Source of the DNA: Thermomonospora echinospora
Lineage (GTDB): Bacteria; Actinomycetota; Actinomycetes; Streptosporangiales; Streptosporangiaceae
Assembly (NCBI RefSeq): GCF_900108175.1
Contig: NZ_FNVO01000002.1
Span: forward strand, 373,051-437,050
Direction: 5' to 3'
DNA: 64,000 bases
Shown here: in pieces, positions 53,790-63,231 of the stretch
Numbering within the stretch: position 1 is the first letter of the stretch
Layout of the letters: each line of letters opens with the position of its first letter
Program-made: the position numbers and the translations under genes
Notes under the pieces: model-generated
The model's database searches: none
What the model was told of the DNA's origin: nothing
The model's input: the letters and a program-made list of their open reading frames with translations, nothing else

Positions 53790-54890
53790 GTGCCTGCCGA
53801 CAACACCACCGCCAAGAAGACGCCGCTGTACGACGTCCACCGGGAGCTCGGCGCCAACCTCGTCGACTTCGCCGGATACCTGATGCCGCTGCGCTACGCC
53901 AGTGAGACCGCCGAGCACCGCGCGGTCCGCACCGGCGCCGGGCTGTTCGACCTGTCCCACATGGGCGAGATCTTCGTCGAGGGTCCGCAGGCCGCCCAGG
54001 GCCTGGACTACGCGCTGGTCGGCGAGCCGTCGGCGGTGCCGATCGGCAGGGCCCGCTACACCATGATCTGCGCCCCGGACGGCGGGGTGCTGGACGACCT
54101 GATCGTCTACCGGCTGGCCGAGGAGCGGTTCCTGGTGGTCGCCAACGCCGCCAACATCGCGACGGTGCACCGGGCGCTGGCCGAGCGTGTCGCGTCCGGT
54201 TTCCAGGCGGAGGTGGCCGACCGCTCCGACGAGTACGCCCTGATCGCGCTGCAGGGCCCGCAGTCGCAGGCGATCCTGTCCCAGTTCACCGACGCCCCGC
54301 TGGACGGGCTGCGGTACTACGCGTGGCTGAGCGGCCGGGTCGCCGGCGTGGACGCGCTGATCGCGCGCACCGGCTACACCGGTGAGGACGGCTTCGAGCT
54401 GTTCGTGGCCGCCGCCGACGCCGTCCGGCTGTGGAACGAGCTGGCCCTGGTGGAGGGTGTGCTGCCGGCCGGGCTGGCGGCCCGTGACACGCTGCGGCTG
54501 GAGGCGGGGATGCCGCTGTACGGCAACGAGCTGACGGCCGAGACGACCCCGTACGAGGCCGGGCTGGGCCGGGTGGTCAAGCTGGGCAAGCCGGGCGACT
54601 TCGTGGGTAGGAAAGCGCTGGCCGCCTACGCCGACACTCCGCCGGGCCGTACGCTCGTGGGGCTGGTGGCGCGGGGGCGCCGGGCGCCCCGCAAGGGGTA
54701 CGAGGTGGTGCGGGCCGACGGCACCGTGTGCGGTGTCGTGACCAGCGGCGCCCCGTCGCCCACGCTGGGCAAGCCGATCGCGATGGCCTACGTCGACAGC
54801 GGGGCCGCCGAGGCCGGTCTGGCCGTCGACGTCCGCGGCCGACACGAGCCGGTCGACGTGGTGGACCTGCCCTTCTATAAGCGTTCCTGA
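53790..54890 (+). CDS. gcvT: glycine cleavage system T protein
   Basis: This 366-residue aminomethyltransferase has [21 protein letters not shown] near the start, LSHMGE-like FDLSHMGEI and the folate-binding [11 protein letters not shown]. It transfers the methylene group from the lipoyl arm of GcvH to tetrahydrofolate. GTG 53790 is preferred because AAGGAG lies 8 nt upstream; GTG 53772 is the in-frame alternative. First gene under the riboswitch. Confidence 0.93.
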   Translation: MPADNTTAKKTPLYDVHRELGANLVDFAGYLMPLRYASETAEHRAVRTGAGLFDLSHMGEIFVEGPQAAQGLDYALVGEPSAVPIGRARYTMICAPDGGVLDDLIVYRLAEERFLVVANAANIATVHRALAERVASGFQAEVADRSDEYALIALQGPQSQAILSQFTDAPLDGLRYYAWLSGRVAGVDALIARTGYTGEDGFELFVAAADAVRLWNELALVEGVLPAGLAARDTLRLEAGMPLYGNELTAETTPYEAGLGRVVKLGKPGDFVGRKALAAYADTPPGRTLVGLVARGRRAPRKGYEVVRADGTVCGVVTSGAPSPTLGKPIAMAYVDSGAAEAGLAVDVRGRHEPVDVVDLPFYKRS

Positions 54891-54928
54891 CGTTCCTAAG
54901 ACGCGCGTATCCGGGAAAGAGAGCAATC

Positions 54929-55318
54929 GTGAGCGTTCCAGAGCAGCTCCGTTACAGCGAAGAGCACGAGTGGGTGGCGGGCCTCGGCAACGAGGACGGC
55001 GTGGTGACCATCGGGATCACCGCGCACGCCGCGGACGCGCTGGGTGAGATCGTCTACCTGGAGCTGCACCGTGGCGAGGGCGAGACGGTGGAGGCCGGCG
55101 AGCCCTGCGGCGAGATCGAGTCGACCAAGTCGGTCAGCGACATCTACGCGCCGGTCTCCGGTGAGATCACCGCGGTCAACCAGGCGGTGATCGACGAGCC
55201 CAAAGTGATCAACGACGACCCGTACGGCGAGGGCTGGATCCTCAAGGTGCGGGTGGAGACCGAGCCCGGCGACCTGCTGGACGCCGAGTCCTACGGCAAG
55301 CTGATCGAGGAGTCCTGA
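54929..55318 (+). CDS. gcvH: glycine cleavage system H protein
   Basis: This 129-residue lipoyl carrier has the modification site Lys67 in [11 protein letters not shown] and the family start [10 protein letters not shown]. It carries the aminomethyl group between GcvP and GcvT. gcvP is not in the window. The stop overlaps the glyA start (TGATG). Confidence 0.95.
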   Translation: MSVPEQLRYSEEHEWVAGLGNEDGVVTIGITAHAADALGEIVYLELHRGEGETVEAGEPCGEIESTKSVSDIYAPVSGEITAVNQAVIDEPKVINDDPYGEGWILKVRVETEPGDLLDAESYGKLIEES

Positions 55319-56580
55319 TGAGCTTCGGCCTGTACGACCCGCTGTCGGCGGTCGACCCGGAGGTGGCCGAGGCCGTCCGGTCCGAGCTGCGCCGCCAGCA
55401 GTCCACCCTGGAGATGATCGCCTCGGAGAACTTCGCCCCGGTGTCGGTGCTCGAGGCGCAGGGCTCGGTGCTGACCAACAAGTACGCCGAGGGCTATCCC
55501 GGGCGGCGCTACTACGGCGGCTGCGAGTACGTGGACGTCGCCGAGCAGCTGGCGATCGACCGGGCCAGGGAGCTGTTCGGCGCCGAGCACGCCAACGTCC
55601 AGCCGCATTCGGGCGCGCAGGCCAACACCGCGGTGTACTTCGCGCTGCTGGAGCACGGCGACACCGTCCTGGGCCTGGACCTGGCGCACGGCGGTCACCT
55701 GACGCACGGGATGCGCATCAACTACTCGGGCAAGACGCTCAACTTCGTTCCCTACCACGTGCGCGCCACCGACGGCCGCGTCGACATGGACGAGGTCGCG
55801 GCGCTGGCGGTCGAGCACCGGCCGAAGATGATCGTGGCGGGCTGGTCGGCCTACCCCCGGCAGCTGGACTTCGCCGAGTTCCGGCGGATCGCCGACTCGG
55901 TGGACGCGCTGCTGATGGTGGACATGGCGCACTTCGCCGGGCTGGTGGCGGCGGGGCTGCACCCCTCGCCGGTGCCGCACGCCGACATCGTCACCACCAC
56001 CACCCACAAGACGCTGGGCGGGCCGCGCGGCGGGATGATCCTGTGCCGTCAGGAGTACGCCAAGAAGATCAACTCGGCGGTGTTCCCGGGCATGCAGGGC
56101 GGCCCGCTGGAGCACGTGATCGCCGCCAAGGCGGTCGCGCTGAAGATCGCCGCGTCCGAGGAGTTCCGCGAGCGGCAGGCCCGTACCGTGGAGGGCGCCC
56201 GGCTGCTGGCCGAGCGGCTGACCGGTGAGGACTGCGCCAAGGCCGGCGTCAGGGTGCTGACCGGCGGCACCGACGTGCACCTGGTGCTGGTCGACCTGGT
56301 CGATTCGGAGCTGACCGGCCGGGACGCCGAGGACCTGCTGCACTCCATCGGCATCACGGTCAACCGCAACGCGGTGCCCAACGACCCGCGCCCGCCGATG
56401 GTCACCTCGGGGCTGCGAGTGGGCACGCCCGCGCTGGCCACCCGGGGCTTCACCGCCGAGGACTTCGCCGAGGTCGCCGACGTCATCGCGCTGGCCCTGC
56501 AGCCGGAGCCGGACACCACCGCGCTGGCGGCCAGGGTGCGCGCCCTGGCCGACAGGCACCCGCTGTACCCGGACCTGTGA
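55318..56580 (+). CDS. glyA: serine hydroxymethyltransferase
   Basis: This 420-residue PLP enzyme has Schiff-base Lys231 in [14 protein letters not shown] and the conserved EMIASEN and QPHSGAQAN motifs. It interconverts glycine and serine with methylene-tetrahydrofolate. Its linkage to gcvT, gcvH and sdaA under the glycine switch suggests that here it works in the direction of serine for disposal. Confidence 0.95.
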   Translation: MSFGLYDPLSAVDPEVAEAVRSELRRQQSTLEMIASENFAPVSVLEAQGSVLTNKYAEGYPGRRYYGGCEYVDVAEQLAIDRARELFGAEHANVQPHSGAQANTAVYFALLEHGDTVLGLDLAHGGHLTHGMRINYSGKTLNFVPYHVRATDGRVDMDEVAALAVEHRPKMIVAGWSAYPRQLDFAEFRRIADSVDALLMVDMAHFAGLVAAGLHPSPVPHADIVTTTTHKTLGGPRGGMILCRQEYAKKINSAVFPGMQGGPLEHVIAAKAVALKIAASEEFRERQARTVEGARLLAERLTGEDCAKAGVRVLTGGTDVHLVLVDLVDSELTGRDAEDLLHSIGITVNRNAVPNDPRPPMVTSGLRVGTPALATRGFTAEDFAEVADVIALALQPEPDTTALAARVRALADRHPLYPDL

Positions 56581-56589
56581 TCGGCCGCC

Positions 56590-56639
56590 GTGATCCCGCG
56601 GGATCACGGCCCGGGCCCGGCCGCCGCGGCGGCCGGGCC
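56590..56639. terminator. two back-to-back palindromic hairpins after glyA
   Basis: A perfect 18-bp palindrome (56590-56607, GTGATCCCG-CGGGATCAC) is followed by a perfect 26-bp palindrome (56614-56639, arm GGCCCGGCCGCCG). Both can form loop-less-centred hairpins. They may terminate or attenuate transcripts between glyA and sdaA. There is no U-tract. Confidence 0.5.
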
Positions 56640-56804
56640 TTGTCCACAGGCGTCTCCGTTCCGAAGCCCTCCCCCTGGACGTCTGCGTTTCGCGGGCCAC
56701 TTCGCGGGGACCGTGGTTCCGACGATGCCCCCATGTCCCCACGACGTCCCGCCTCGCGGCCGATGCCGTGGGGCCCCGGCCACAACGAGGTAGCCGAGGT
56801 AGCC

Positions 56805-58178
56805 ATGGCCATCAGCGTCTTCGACCTATTCAAGATCGGCATCGGCCCGTCCAGCTCGCACACCGGCGGGCCGATGGCCGCCGCCCACCGCTTCGCCCGC
56901 GGCCTGCACCGGGACGGGCTGCTGGACAAGACCGGCTCGGTGCGGGCGGTCCTGTACGGCTCCCTCGGCCTGACCGGCAAGGGGCACGGCAGCGACAAGG
57001 CCGTCATCCTCGGCCTGGAGGGCGACAAGCCCGAGCTCGTCGACGTCGACACCGTCCCCGACCGCCTGGCCGCCGTCCGCGAGCGCGGCGTCCTGCGGCT
57101 GTTCGGCCGGGTGGAGGTGCCCTTCACGGTCGGCGAGCACCTGGTCTTCGAGCGCCGGGAGTCGCTGCCGGGCCACCCCAACGGGATGCGCTTCACCGCG
57201 TTCGACGCCAACGGCGAGGAGCTGCGCTCGCGGGTCTACTACTCGGTCGGCGGCGGCTTCGTGGTGGACGAGAGCGCCACCGGCGCGGACCGCATCAAGG
57301 CCGACGACACCGTACTGCCGTACCCCTTCGACTCGGGCGCCGAGTTGCTGGCCCGCTGCGCCGAGACCGGCCTGTCGATCTCGGCGCTCATGCTGGAGAA
57401 CGAGAAGGCTTTCGGCCGCTCGGAGGCCGAGATCAACGCCGGTCTGGTCGAGTTGTGGCAGGTGATGCGCGCCTGCGTGCGGCGCGGCTGCACCACCGAG
57501 GGCCTGCTGCCGGGCGGCCTGAAGGTCCGCCGCCGCGCCCCCCGGCTGCACCGCCGCCTGGTCGGCGAGCCTCCGTCCGACCCGCTGCACGCCATGGACT
57601 GGGTCACTCTGTTCGCCCTGGCCGTCAACGAGGAGAACGCGGCGGGCGGCCGGATCGTCACCGCCCCCACCAACGGCGCAGCGGGCATCATCCCGGCCGT
57701 CCTGCACTACTACGAGCGGTTCGTGCCCGGCGCCGACGACTCCGGCGCGGTCCGCTTCCTGCTCACCGCGGGCGCCATCGGCGTGCTGTTCAAGCAGAAC
57801 GCCTCCATCTCCGGCGCCGAGGTCGGCTGCCAGGGCGAGGTCGGCTCGGCCTGCTCGATGGCGGCCGCCGGGCTGGCCGAGGTGCTGGGTGGCACCCCCG
57901 AGCAGGTGGAGAACGCCGCCGAGATCGGCATCGAGCACAACCTGGGCCTGACCTGCGACCCGGTCGGCGGCCTGGTCCAGGTCCCGTGCATCGAGCGCAA
58001 CGCGGTCGGCGCCGTCAAGGCCATCACCGCCGCCCGCATCGCGCTGCGCGGCGACGGCCACCACTTCGTCTCCCTCGACAAGGCCATCAAGACGATGCGC
58101 GACACCGGCCGCGACATGCTCGACAAGTACAAGGAGACCAGCCGCGGCGGCCTGGCCGTCAACGTCATCGAGTGCTGA
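56805..58178 (+). CDS. sdaA: L-serine dehydratase (iron-sulfur type)
   Basis: This 457-residue single-chain L-serine ammonia-lyase has SSSHTGGPM near the start and the cluster-binding region [16 protein letters not shown] and [12 protein letters not shown], which holds an oxygen-labile [4Fe-4S] cluster. It turns serine into pyruvate and ammonia. ATG 56805 follows GAGGT by 4 nt. The 225-bp gap behind glyA contains the hairpins and may include a separate promoter. Confidence 0.93.
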   Translation: MAISVFDLFKIGIGPSSSHTGGPMAAAHRFARGLHRDGLLDKTGSVRAVLYGSLGLTGKGHGSDKAVILGLEGDKPELVDVDTVPDRLAAVRERGVLRLFGRVEVPFTVGEHLVFERRESLPGHPNGMRFTAFDANGEELRSRVYYSVGGGFVVDESATGADRIKADDTVLPYPFDSGAELLARCAETGLSISALMLENEKAFGRSEAEINAGLVELWQVMRACVRRGCTTEGLLPGGLKVRRRAPRLHRRLVGEPPSDPLHAMDWVTLFALAVNEENAAGGRIVTAPTNGAAGIIPAVLHYYERFVPGADDSGAVRFLLTAGAIGVLFKQNASISGAEVGCQGEVGSACSMAAAGLAEVLGGTPEQVENAAEIGIEHNLGLTCDPVGGLVQVPCIERNAVGAVKAITAARIALRGDGHHFVSLDKAIKTMRDTGRDMLDKYKETSRGGLAVNVIEC

Positions 58179-58265
58179 CCCCTGCGACCAGGGTTGTTGT
58201 GACAGCACCGGCGGACCGACCCCCGCCGACCTGTTTCCCCATGGTTTTCCCGGGAGGCGGACGGC

Positions 58266-59069
58266 TCAGGGGGTGACGGCCATGTTGGTCAGGATCCGGG
58301 TGGCCAGGGTGGTGTCGCCGGTGGTCGTGACGGCGACCGACTCGGGGGTGCAGCGGCCGCTCGCGAGCTTGAGGTAGGACTCCCAGTCCATGCGCAGGGT
58401 GACGGTCGGGTCGGGGACAGGCTCGGTCTCGCGGGCCTTGCCGTCCTCGGCGACGGCGATGTATGCGGTGAACGCGGCGGGACCGGTGACCTCCAGGCGC
58501 AAGGACTGGCCGGGTCGGGCGCCGGCCCTCTTGGCGAAGACGTACGGCAGGCCGGGGGCGAGCCTGGCGCGGGCGCACTGGGCGGCGGGGGCGTCGAGGT
58601 TGCCCGGCCGGTTCACGGCGCGGCGGATGTCCTGTTCGTGGACGTAGCAGTCGAAGGCGCGGAACTCCATGAACAGCGCGTAGGTGCCCGTCGCGCCGGT
58701 CGGCAGCGTGGTGGGCTGTTCGGGGTCGATGCCGGGCAGCGCGGCCAGCCGCAGGTCGAGCACCTCGGCGAGTTCGGCGAGGACCTGCTCGCCCGGCACC
58801 GGACGGCGTACATCCACGCCGATCTCCAGCAGGCGGCCGAAGTCGTTGCGCACGTGCGGCAGGTCGTCGGGCAGCGGGTGCTCGGGCAGCGCCTCGCCGA
58901 GCAGCATGCGCTCCACACTGATCAGGTGAGAGAGGACGTCCTTGACCGTCCAGCCCGGGCAGTCGGTGGACAGGTCGTAGTGGGACGCGTCGAAGTCCCC
59001 TGCCAGCGCGATCGTCGAGCGCAGGGTCTGCTCCCACGCCGCCGCGTTCCGGGCCATGTCGTCTCTCAT
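58266..59069 (-). CDS. DinB/maleylpyruvate-isomerase-type (MDMPI) protein
   Basis: This 267-residue protein has the four-helix N-domain of the mycothiol-dependent maleylpyruvate isomerase family (CPGWTVKDVLSHL, His in FDCYVHEQDIRR) and an SCP2-like C-domain (WESYLKLASGR). Metal-binding His residues are visible (LSHL, VHEQD). It probably performs a thiol-linked reaction; the substrate is unknown. ATG 59069 with GGGAG 8 nt upstream; ATG 59057 is possible. Confidence 0.8.
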   Translation of the reverse strand: MRDDMARNAAAWEQTLRSTIALAGDFDASHYDLSTDCPGWTVKDVLSHLISVERMLLGEALPEHPLPDDLPHVRNDFGRLLEIGVDVRRPVPGEQVLAELAEVLDLRLAALPGIDPEQPTTLPTGATGTYALFMEFRAFDCYVHEQDIRRAVNRPGNLDAPAAQCARARLAPGLPYVFAKRAGARPGQSLRLEVTGPAAFTAYIAVAEDGKARETEPVPDPTVTLRMDWESYLKLASGRCTPESVAVTTTGDTTLATRILTNMAVTP

Positions 59070-59108
59070 GCGGTGAGACTCCCACGGCCGGTTGTTTCAC
59101 GCAACCCT

Positions 59109-59825
59109 TCAGGTCTCCAGCCAGATGTAGCCGGCGAAGCGGCCGGTGCGCGCGTCCCGGCGGTAGGAGAACAGCTCCGGCGACTCCAGGGTGCAGCGCG
59201 CGTCGTGCCGGACGTCGGCGACCCCGGCCCCCTTGAGCTGGGCCTCCACTCCGGCCCGCAGGTCCAGGGCGGGCGTGCCCCGCCGGGTCGTGGCGCGGGT
59301 CTGCGGGACCAGCGCGGCGACCTCCTCGCGCAGCCCGGCGGGGACCTCGTAGCACCGGCCGCAGGCGGCCGGGCCGACCAGCGCCGACATCCGGGACGGG
59401 TCCGCGCCGCGGCCGGCCATCGCCGCCACCAGCGCGGGGACGACGCCGAGGGTGGTGCCCGCCCGGCCGGAGTGGGCCGCGCCGACCAGCCCGGCGGCGG
59501 GATCGGCGAGCAGGACGGGCACGCAATCGGCCACCAGGACGGCCAGGCCCAGGCCCGCCCGGTCGGTGAAGACCGCGTCGAGCCCCGGCGGGTCGTCCCC
59601 GAACGGCTCGGTGACGTAGCCCACCTCGGCGCCGTGGACCTGCCGCATGTAGACCACGCGGGACGGGTCGAGACCGAGTTCACGCGCGGTCGACTCGCGG
59701 TTGCGGCGGACCGCCTCCGAGTCGTCGCCGACGGCGCCGCCGAGGTTACGGCCGTCGAACGGTGCGGCGCTCACCCCGCCCGAACGGTCCGTGATGGCCG
59801 CCTGCACCCGCCCGCCCAGTCGCAT
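59109..59825 (-). CDS. laccase-domain purine nucleoside phosphorylase (YfiH/PgeF family)
   Basis: This 238-residue multicopper-like protein has RNLGGAVGDD, QVHGAEV, ADCVPVLLAD and PAACGRCYEV. The block usually read as AAHAGWRG is AAHSGRAG here. The His/Cys zinc ligands (QVH, ADC, AAH) are kept. Family members act on adenosine and inosine (YfiH/PgeF), and many are found beside cell-division genes, which is not the case here. Confidence 0.87.
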   Translation of the reverse strand: MRLGGRVQAAITDRSGGVSAAPFDGRNLGGAVGDDSEAVRRNRESTARELGLDPSRVVYMRQVHGAEVGYVTEPFGDDPPGLDAVFTDRAGLGLAVLVADCVPVLLADPAAGLVGAAHSGRAGTTLGVVPALVAAMAGRGADPSRMSALVGPAACGRCYEVPAGLREEVAALVPQTRATTRRGTPALDLRAGVEAQLKGAGVADVRHDARCTLESPELFSYRRDARTGRFAGYIWLET

Positions 59826-59910
59826 CCCGCGAGTCCTCCGTCCGTGCGCACCGGCTTTGCGGACCGAGGTTATCCCGGACGGGCGGACCGAGGTCGTCCC
59901 GGACGGCCCG

Positions 59911-60498
59911 TCACTCCGGCGTCCGGGGCTCGGGGAGCCGATCGGACGAGTCGACCAGGCGCAGCTTCACGACGGCGGGCAGCGAGTCGCGGTCCACCGC
60001 CGTGCGCAGCCCGACCAGCGCGAAGCCGGCGATATGGCTCCGCAGCGCCTGCAGGTCGGCCCCGGCCGCGTAGGAGACGGTCATCGCGAGCCGGGGATGC
60101 TTCCTGCTGCCCAGCAGCCTGGCGCGCGTCTTCTCCACACCGGGGAGCCCCTCGACCTCCTTCTCGATGGCGGAGGTGAGGGCGGCGGCCGACACCTTGG
60201 TGACGCCGGACCCGTCCTGCTCCAGGGACAGGCCGGTCAGCTTCTCCGAACGGCCCTGGGCAAACAGCCACGTCAGCCCCAGCAGCGTGACAGTCACCGC
60301 GCCCGCGGCGACGGCCGGCCAGAACCACGGGTGCCCGTCGGGAAAGCCGCGCAGCCCGGCGCTCAGCAGCGGCCGGTCTGCCGCCCTGGTCCCCCAGGCT
60401 CCCAGCGAGCGGGCCAGCGCGAGCCCACCGCCGGCCAGCAGCAGGAGCCCGACGAGAGTGAGCCCGAACCGGTTCAGCCCGGCTCCGCTGCGGTCCAC
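59911..60498 (-). CDS. AmaP-like membrane anchor of the Asp23 system
   Basis: This 195-residue protein has two membrane helices (about 12-30 and 58-82) and a C-terminal domain with VSAAALTSAIEKEVEGLPGVEKTRARLLG. The arrangement fits AmaP, which tethers Asp23 to the membrane. It is the last gene of the cluster on the minus strand. Its C-domain is copied in the protein at 63492-63845. Confidence 0.8.
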   Translation of the reverse strand: MDRSGAGLNRFGLTLVGLLLLAGGGLALARSLGAWGTRAADRPLLSAGLRGFPDGHPWFWPAVAAGAVTVTLLGLTWLFAQGRSEKLTGLSLEQDGSGVTKVSAAALTSAIEKEVEGLPGVEKTRARLLGSRKHPRLAMTVSYAAGADLQALRSHIAGFALVGLRTAVDRDSLPAVVKLRLVDSSDRLPEPRTPE

Positions 60499-60502
60499 GG
60501 TC

Positions 60503-61129
60503 TCATCCCTCCGTCGAGCGGACGCGCACGGACACCGCCCGGCGGGGCCGCGGGCCGAGTTCCTCCAGGCGCCGGGTGACCGCGGCGCCCACCTGCCGGG
60601 TCAGCCCGCCGGGATCGCGCAGCGCGGTCTCCGCCTCGACGATGACCCGGTGCCGGCGCACCTTCACCCGCCGTACGGAGGTGATCATCTCGACGTCGGC
60701 GGCGGCCGCGGCCACCGCCCGCCGCAGCCCTCGCTCGGTCACCCCCATGACCAGGTGGGGGTCGTCGCTGCGCAGCGGTATCAGGGAGGTGTGGCCCGGT
60801 CTGAGGCCGGCCAGCAGGCAAGCCAGACCGAGCAGGGAGATCACGGCCGCGGCCGCCCGGGTGGCCGGGTCGTTCCAGGAGGTGCCGGTGAGCCAGGACA
60901 CGGCCCGCCCGTAGTCCACCAGCCTGAGGGGCGAGCCGACCAGTGTGGAGATCACCTCCGCGGCCACGATCACGCCCGCCGCGATCAGCAGGGACGACAC
61001 CAGCAGCGCCGGCAGTCTCCGGCGGGGCCGGAAGGCCCGGCGGGCGGCCCGCCTGGCGGTGCGGTCGACGGTGGGAGCCTGGGCCGGGCTGGTCCGCGCG
61101 GGCCGCCGCTGTCCCGCATGCGTGGTCAT
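60503..61129 (-). CDS. DUF6286-like membrane protein of the Asp23 cluster
   Basis: This 208-residue protein has a basic N-terminus (RRAARRAFRPRRRLP), two membrane helices (about 41-60 and 92-108) and a cytoplasmic C-domain with RRAVAAAAADVEMITSVRRVKV. It is common in the actinobacterial Asp23 cluster. The start overlaps the Asp23 gene by 4 nt, and GAGGG precedes it. Confidence 0.75.
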   Translation of the reverse strand: MTTHAGQRRPARTSPAQAPTVDRTARRAARRAFRPRRRLPALLVSSLLIAAGVIVAAEVISTLVGSPLRLVDYGRAVSWLTGTSWNDPATRAAAAVISLLGLACLLAGLRPGHTSLIPLRSDDPHLVMGVTERGLRRAVAAAAADVEMITSVRRVKVRRHRVIVEAETALRDPGGLTRQVGAAVTRRLEELGPRPRRAVSVRVRSTEG

Positions 61130-61494
61130 CGCACCCTCGCCACCCTCCGGGGCTCGGGGGGCTCCAGGGCGGTGACGTCGATGTCGACGTGCCGCACGGT
61201 CAGGCCGGTCAAGGACTGGATCTGGTCTCGGATCCGTTCGCGGGCCTGCCGGGTCACCGCCAGGATGGACGTCGGGTACTCCACCGAGATCTCCACGCGG
61301 GCGACGGCCATGGACCCGTCCAGCGTCGCCCGGACGCGCGCCCGCCGGGCCCGGCCCAGCCGGACGCCCAGGATGCTGCGCCCGGTCCCGTGCGCCTGCT
61401 CCATCTCGGCGACGGCGCGGGAGGCGATCTTGGTCACCACCCGGTCGGTGATCACCGTGGTGCCGTGGTCGGACCTCAGCAGGCCCGTGCTCAT
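61126..61494 (-). CDS. Asp23/Gls24-family protein
   Basis: This 122-residue protein has the Asp23 fold elements GTTVITDRVVTKIASRAVAEM, ARVEISVEYPTSI and QIQSLTGLTVRHVDIDV. Asp23-type proteins form envelope-associated layers in response to alkaline or cell-wall stress. It overlaps the neighbouring genes by 4 nt on both sides. Confidence 0.85.
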   Translation of the reverse strand: MSTGLLRSDHGTTVITDRVVTKIASRAVAEMEQAHGTGRSILGVRLGRARRARVRATLDGSMAVARVEISVEYPTSILAVTRQARERIRDQIQSLTGLTVRHVDIDVTALEPPEPRRVARVR

Positions 61495-61700
61495 GACGAC
61501 GGGCCCCTGCCGCGGGTCCGCCCGGCGCCGAAGACCTCGCCGAGGTCCAGATCACCGGCCAGGACGCGGCCGATCAGGAAGCCGATGACGCCGAACACCA
61601 GGACGGCGACGAACCCCGGCCAGCCGCCGAAGGCGGTGGCGATGCCGAGCGCGGTCCCGTACGCCAGACCGGCGATCGGCCAGATCGTGCTGGTTCCCAT
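61491..61700 (-). CDS. small two-helix membrane protein (DUF2273-like)
   Basis: This 69-residue protein has two hydrophobic segments (about 5-25 and 27-46) and a charged tail. Small DUF2273-type proteins sit beside Asp23 genes. ATG 61700 follows GGAAGGGAC; a longer upstream frame has no ribosome site. Confidence 0.7.
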   Translation of the reverse strand: MGTSTIWPIAGLAYGTALGIATAFGGWPGFVAVLVFGVIGFLIGRVLAGDLDLGEVFGAGRTRGRGPSS

Positions 61701-61714
61701 GTCCCTTCCCCCAT

Positions 61715-61960
61715 TCACTTCAGGTCCCGGGCGCCGCGTCGGCGGCGGCGCTCCAGCCACCGCTCCAGCAGCCCCAGACCGGGTCGCCGCCGGACCACGA
61801 CCACCGGGCCGTACCGGCGCTCCCGCGCGTCGCGGCGCCCGCCCCCGGCCCGGCGCCGCCGCAGCTCGGCGGCGAAGGTCTCCGGATCTCCGCCCACATC
61901 CGGATGGTGCGCGCGGACCCAGGCCCGGAACGCGGCGCGCCGCTCGCGCTCGTCGATCAC
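61715..61960 (-). CDS. small basic protein with a J-domain-like HPD motif
   Basis: This 81-residue protein has FRAWVRAHHPDVGGDPETFA near the N-terminus. HPD at residues 19-21, with a helix before it and GGDPETF after it, looks like the helix II-HPD-helix III part of a DnaJ J-domain, but helix I is missing. The second half is strongly basic (RRRPGLGLLERWLERRRRR). GTG 61960 overlaps the preceding gene (GTGA). If the J-motif is functional, it could recruit Hsp70/DnaK to the envelope stress complex. Confidence 0.6.
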   Translation of the reverse strand: MIDERERRAAFRAWVRAHHPDVGGDPETFAAELRRRRAGGGRRDARERRYGPVVVVRRRPGLGLLERWLERRRRRGARDLK

Positions 61961-62490
61961 CCGCCCCCGTTCCCGGGTTTCCGGCCCCCGGCCGCGACGT
62001 CGGCGACGACGTCGGCGACGATGACGTGCACCCGGCGCCCGCCCGCCAGCGGCGCGACCGCCGCCCCGACCGCCTCGGCGGTCTCGGTGAGGGGACGGTC
62101 CGCCAGCGCGACCAGCGAAACCCGCACCTCGTCGTCGTAGACCGCCACCCCCTGCAACGGCGGTCCGGGGCGGTAGGTCACCACATGGCCCCAGGGCCCG
62201 GCGGTCAGATCCGCCACCCCGGGACAGGCGCGCACCCGCTCGGCGATCCGCGTCGCGAACTCCGCCGTCGTCATCGGCGCGGCCGGCGCGGCCTCGCCGC
62301 GGCCGGCGTTCGGATCAGGCTCCGCCTGACGCGACGTCTCACGCGACGGGCCGGGCGAAGCCCCGCGGGACGTCCCCGGCGCGGCCCCCCGCGACGAGCC
62401 TCGGGACGTGCCGGGCGACGGGCCGCGGGACGGCCTGCGGGACGGCATGGAGGACGGCGTGTAGGACGACATGGCAGGCTTCGCGGTCAT
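61957..62490 (-). CDS. Asp23-cluster protein with Ser/Pro/Arg-rich N-terminus
   Basis: This 177-residue protein has a low-complexity N-region of repeated (S/T)SRG and SPG units (residues 8-60) and a C-domain with ATRIAERVRACPGVADLTAG and VRVSLVALADRPL. The C-domain resembles the Asp23-like domains next door. A shorter start at an internal ATG (MTTAEFATR) is possible. It overlaps the flanking genes by 4 nt. Confidence 0.6.
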   Translation of the reverse strand: MTAKPAMSSYTPSSMPSRRPSRGPSPGTSRGSSRGAAPGTSRGASPGPSRETSRQAEPDPNAGRGEAAPAAPMTTAEFATRIAERVRACPGVADLTAGPWGHVVTYRPGPPLQGVAVYDDEVRVSLVALADRPLTETAEAVGAAVAPLAGGRRVHVIVADVVADVAAGGRKPGNGGG

Positions 62491-63059
62491 CGGACGCGCG
62501 GCTCGGCGCGTTCGCCGCGCCGCTCACCGCCTTGCTCTTCGCCCTCGTCCTCGCCCGGCAGGTGGATGTCGTCCACGGTCACGTTGACCTCGACGACCTC
62601 CAGGCCGCACATGTGCTCGACGGACCTGATGACGTTCTCCCGGACGGCGCCGGCCAGGTCCGGGATGGACACCCCGTAGTCGACCACCAGGTCGATGTCC
62701 ACGGCGGCCTGCCGCTCGCCCACCTCGACGGACACGCCCCGGGCGACGTTGCGGCCCATGCCGGGCAGGCGCTCCTTCACCGAGCCGAGCGTGCGGCCCA
62801 TGCCGCTGCCCATGGCGTGCACGCCGCCGATCTCGCGGGCGGCGATGCCGGCGACCTTGGAGACGACTCCGTCGACGATGGTGGTGCGGCCGGTAGGGGT
62901 GATCAGCTCGCCCTTGCCGTGCGGGCTCAGCTCGGTGCGGCGGCCGGCCCCGGTGGTGGCCTGGGGGCCGGTCGGAGCGGTCGCGGTCGATCCGGGCGAT
63001 TCCTGGCGGGACGGGCCAGAACGTTCCTTTGCCGTCGTCTTCCCGCTGTCCTGGCTCAC
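62487..63059 (-). CDS. Asp23/Gls24-family envelope stress protein
   Basis: This 190-residue protein is the first gene of the cluster. It has a Ser/Thr/Pro-rich head (1-45), an Asp23 domain (GRTTIVDGVVSKVAGIAARE, VSVEVGERQAAVDIDLVVDYG) and an acidic tail (GEDEGEEQGG) that ends in basic residues. GTG 63059 follows GGGGAGC. It probably forms a cortical layer with the second Asp23 protein, and the AmaP-like protein anchors it. Confidence 0.87.
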   Translation of the reverse strand: MSQDSGKTTAKERSGPSRQESPGSTATAPTGPQATTGAGRRTELSPHGKGELITPTGRTTIVDGVVSKVAGIAAREIGGVHAMGSGMGRTLGSVKERLPGMGRNVARGVSVEVGERQAAVDIDLVVDYGVSIPDLAGAVRENVIRSVEHMCGLEVVEVNVTVDDIHLPGEDEGEEQGGERRGERAEPRVR

Positions 63060-63125
63060 GATGCTCCCCCCCGAACGAGCTGCCCTGGCGAGCCGTTGAT
63101 GCTCATTCCGCACGCTACTAAACCA

Positions 63126-63163
63126 GCAAATTTGCCTAACAGGGAGGCAAAGCGTTCTTTGCC
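63126..63163. promoter_or_regulatory. array of GCAAA half-sites upstream of the Asp23 cluster
   Basis: The perfect palindrome GCAAATTTGC (63126-63135), TTTGCCT/AGGCAAA (63131-63137, 63145-63151) and GGCAAAG-CGTT-CTTTGCC (63146-63163) overlap, giving four GCAAA/TTTGC half-sites in 38 bp. They lie 67-104 bp upstream of the first Asp23 gene and look like a multi-dimer operator. The regulator is not identified in the window. Confidence 0.55.
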
Positions 63164-63231
63164 TGAGACGAAGGGCCAGCGGCGCGCCGCGCGCACCGCC
63201 GGCCCCCGGAGACAGCCGGTGTCCTACCCGG

